Assembly: GCF_027923385.1 (NCBI RefSeq)
Contig: NZ_BSEC01000001.1
Location: 2,182,501-2,246,500 of the forward strand
DNA from: Methylocystis echinoides
Lineage (GTDB): Bacteria; Pseudomonadota; Alphaproteobacteria; Rhizobiales; Beijerinckiaceae
Direction: 5' to 3'
Length of the DNA: 64,000 bases
The notes beneath the pieces are model-generated. The model saw nothing but the letters and a program-made list of their open reading frames with translations, was not told the origin of the DNA and searched no databases. How positions within the stretch are numbered: position 1 is the first letter of the stretch; every line of letters starts with the position of its first letter. A program made the position numbers and the translations under genes. Positions 62,415 to 64,000 of this stretch are shown piece after piece.

Positions 62415-62535
62415 CCTCGTCCTTCGAGACGCGAGCTTCGCTCGCTCCTCAGGATGAGGCCTCTGTGTTTCACAAAGGTTGTCAAAAGCCTCTCATGCTG
62501 AGGAGCCGCCGCAGGCGGCGTCTCGAAGCACGAGG
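62415..62535. repeat. 121-bp intergenic palindromic repeat (CTTCGAGACG type)
   Basis: Ends CCTCGTCCTTCGAGACG and CGTCTCGAAGCACGAGG are inverted copies with one mismatch, and within are CTCCTCAGGATGAGGC and GCCTCTCATGCTGAGGAG, also inverted. This is a different family from the other repeats. It fills the gap between the convergent HpnK-like gene and nadC. Confidence 0.8.
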
Positions 62536-62573
62536 GGCGACGCCATGGCGCTTCCAGCAAGCGGGCGGGCCGC

Positions 62574-63425
62574 TCAAAGGATCGCAATATCCAGACCCAG
62601 ATCGAGCACCTTCGCCGAATGGGTGAGCGCGCCGACGGAGATCAGGTCGACGCCGGTCTCGGCGATGGCGCCGACCGTGTCGAGATTGACGCCGCCGGAC
62701 GCCTCGCAGATCATCCGGCCGTTCACCATCGCCACGGCCTGACGCAATTCCTCCGTCGACATGTTGTCGAGCAGCACCGCGTCGGCGCCTTCCCGCAGCA
62801 CGTCCTGCAACTGATCGAGCGTGTCCACCTCGATCTCGATTTTCATCAGATGGCCGACGAACGCCTTTGCGGCGCGCAGGGCAGGGACAACGCCGCCAGC
62901 CACCGCGATGTGATTGTCCTTGATGAGCACGGCGTCGTCGAGCCCGAAGCGATGATTGGCGCCGCCGCCGCAGCGCACCGCATATTTCTCGAATGCGCGC
63001 AGCAGCGGCGTCGTCTTGCGCGTGTCGCAGATTTTCGCCTTCGTATGCGCCACGCGCGCCGCGTAGCGCGCCGTGAGCGACGCCACGCCGGAGAGGCGGC
63101 CAAGGTAATTCAGCGCCACGCGCTCGGCGGAGAGAATGGCGCGCGCCGGGCCGTCGATGCGCGCGACCAGCGCGCCGGGCTCCACCTCGTCGCCGTCGCG
63201 GACCCAGCTTTCGAACGCCGTTTCGGGCGAGACCAGCGAGAAGGCCGCGCGCGCCAGCGGCAGCCCGGCGATGACGCCCGCCTCCCGCGAGGCGATCACC
63301 GCGCTGGCCGTGGCCGAGGCCGGAATGGTCGCCTGCGTGGTGACGTCGCCGGCGCGGCCAAGGTCTTCCGCGAGCGCGGCGCGCACGGCGTCTTCAACGG
63401 CGAAGGACGGGAGTTCGAAGATCAT
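62574..63425 (-). CDS. nadC: nicotinate-nucleotide pyrophosphorylase (carboxylating)
   Basis: A 283-residue quinolinate phosphoribosyltransferase. Conserved parts are [77 protein letters not shown] and the C-terminal [13 protein letters not shown] and [11 protein letters not shown]. It makes nicotinate mononucleotide from quinolinate and PRPP in de novo NAD synthesis, using PRPP from prs. It follows nadB on the same strand across an 88-base gap with a degenerate repeat. Confidence 0.97.
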   Translation of the reverse strand: MIFELPSFAVEDAVRAALAEDLGRAGDVTTQATIPASATASAVIASREAGVIAGLPLARAAFSLVSPETAFESWVRDGDEVEPGALVARIDGPARAILSAERVALNYLGRLSGVASLTARYAARVAHTKAKICDTRKTTPLLRAFEKYAVRCGGGANHRFGLDDAVLIKDNHIAVAGGVVPALRAAKAFVGHLMKIEIEVDTLDQLQDVLREGADAVLLDNMSTEELRQAVAMVNGRMICEASGGVNLDTVGAIAETGVDLISVGALTHSAKVLDLGLDIAIL

Positions 63426-63451
63426 GCGGGGGCTCGCGTTTCCACATCTTT

Positions 63452-63477
63452 CCTCTTCCCGCGGGCGGAGAGAGGGA
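63452..63477. repeat. degenerate palindromic repeat in nadB-nadC gap (copy 8)
   Basis: CCTCTTCCCGCGGGCGGAGA with GAGGGA, a decayed CCCTC/GAGGG unit with several mismatches. Confidence 0.45.
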
Positions 63478-63513
63478 CCGGCGCGACCGGCGTCGGGGAG
63501 GTGGAGAGATGAC

Positions 63514-64000
63514 TCACGCGCTCACCTCATCGGCCAGTTTCAACGCCTCCGCCAGAGTCATCCGCGAGCGGCTGGCGAAGGCGGGATCGGCGTTCGGGAA
63601 ATCCGAGCGGAACTGCGCGCCCCGGCTTTCGCGCCGGACCCAGGCGGAAGCGGCGATCATCAGCGCCGTGGTCAGCATGTTGGAAATCTCGATGTCGCTC
63701 GTGCGCGCGGAAAGTCGCCGGATCGCCCGCATCGCGCCGGTGAGGCCGGCGGCGTCGCGGATGACGCCGACATTGGCGGACATGAGATCGCGCAATTGCT
63801 CGACAACCGCGAAATCGCGGTCATGCGCCAGGGGCTCGGCGCGGTCCGACGCCACACGCGGATCGATGTCCGGCAGCTCGATCGCCGCAATGTCCGCCGC
63901 CGCCCGCGCGCCGAACACAACCGCCTCCAGGAGGGAATTGGAGGCGAGCCGGTTGGCGCCGTGCACGCCGGTCGAGGCGACCTCGCCGATGGCCCAGAGA
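63514..64000 (-). CDS. nadB: L-aspartate oxidase, C-terminal part (truncated by window edge)
   Basis: The frame is open to the window edge, so the N-terminal FAD domain and start are missing. Visible are [20 protein letters not shown] and [14 protein letters not shown], the conserved helix of the fumarate reductase/aspartate oxidase family, then the helical C-terminal domain with [18 protein letters not shown] and [14 protein letters not shown]. It oxidises aspartate to iminoaspartate for quinolinate. nadB-nadC order fits an NAD operon, and sdhA in this window is a paralogue, but the following nadC supports nadB. Confidence 0.93.
   Translation of the reverse strand, partial: LWAIGEVASTGVHGANRLASNSLLEAVVFGARAAADIAAIELPDIDPRVASDRAEPLAHDRDFAVVEQLRDLMSANVGVIRDAAGLTGAMRAIRRLSARTSDIEISNMLTTALMIAASAWVRRESRGAQFRSDFPNADPAFASRSRMTLAEALKLADEVSA

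Noticed and set aside
1..64000. tRNA, rRNA, CRISPR arrays, insertion sequences, replication origin
   Set aside because: I scanned the intergenic gaps by eye and saw no cloverleaf with a T-loop GTTCGA, no direct-repeat spacer array, no transposase and no DnaA-box cluster.

Overview
This 64 kb window is GC-rich chromosomal DNA from an alphaproteobacterium, most likely of the Hyphomicrobiales (Rhizobiales/Beijerinckiaceae-Methylocystaceae side). The inference rests on gene families and order: perM-hdaA-ppk-ppx, ppiD-trpE, trpGDC-moaC-moeA, sdhCDAB, an LdtR-type MarR regulator, a DUF6163 protein, a PmtA-type phosphatidylethanolamine methyltransferase, an alphaproteobacterial 6S RNA upstream of fau, and a candidate suhB/mmgR-like small RNA. 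I cannot name a genus from sequence alone. Almost all of the window is housekeeping core genome, with no rRNA, tRNA, CRISPR, IS element or prophage seen.

Layout. 1-3.7 kb: 3' end of holC, a SAM methyltransferase and a polyamine-type ABC transporter (potABC) with no binding protein. 3.7-10 kb: a CDP-alcohol phosphotransferase, PerM-like permease, the DnaA inactivator HdaA, and PPK1/PPX for polyphosphate turnover. 10-18.6 kb: a UbiH-type hydroxylase, quinone oxidoreductase, a candidate small RNA, rsfS-rlmH, small envelope proteins, purA and an MFS exporter. 18.7-20.7 kb: an AT-rich, apparently broken gene of unknown function. 20.8-24.4 kb: sdhCDAB behind a nested palindrome. 24.4-38 kb, mostly minus strand: pssA-psd, moeA-moaC-trpCDG, a CBS site-2 protease, ldtR, a NadM-Nudix fusion (plus strand), DUF6163, trpE and ppiD.

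38-48.5 kb: PPK2, an arsR-arsC-acr3 arsenic operon divergent from tpiA across a 13-bp tandem array, ndk, cobT, a LysM protein, fau with 6S RNA, pmtA and mnmA. 48.5-55 kb: prs, a lone GmrSD-like DUF262/DUF1524 nuclease, an acyl-CoA synthetase and a small accessory patch (degenerate glycosyltransferase, orphan proteins, HTH regulator). 55-64 kb: plsC, a DUF218 protein, ftsEX, a zinc-ribbon-less partner of ftsE, a ceramidase-like protein, a CPBP-like protease, a GT2 glycosyltransferase, a ChbG/HpnK-like deacetylase, nadC and the 3' part of nadB.

Themes. Phospholipid synthesis recurs (pssA, psd, pmtA, plsC: a route from CDP-diacylglycerol to phosphatidylcholine by methylation). Polyphosphate is covered by PPK1, PPX and PPK2. 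Tryptophan genes are split into ppiD-trpE and trpGDC, separated by about 3.8 kb of unrelated genes. Intergenic gaps repeatedly carry three families of short palindromic repeats. The least ordinary parts are the AT-rich broken gene, the arsR/tpiA tandem array, the sdh upstream palindromes, the small RNA candidate and the lone GmrSD-like nuclease.
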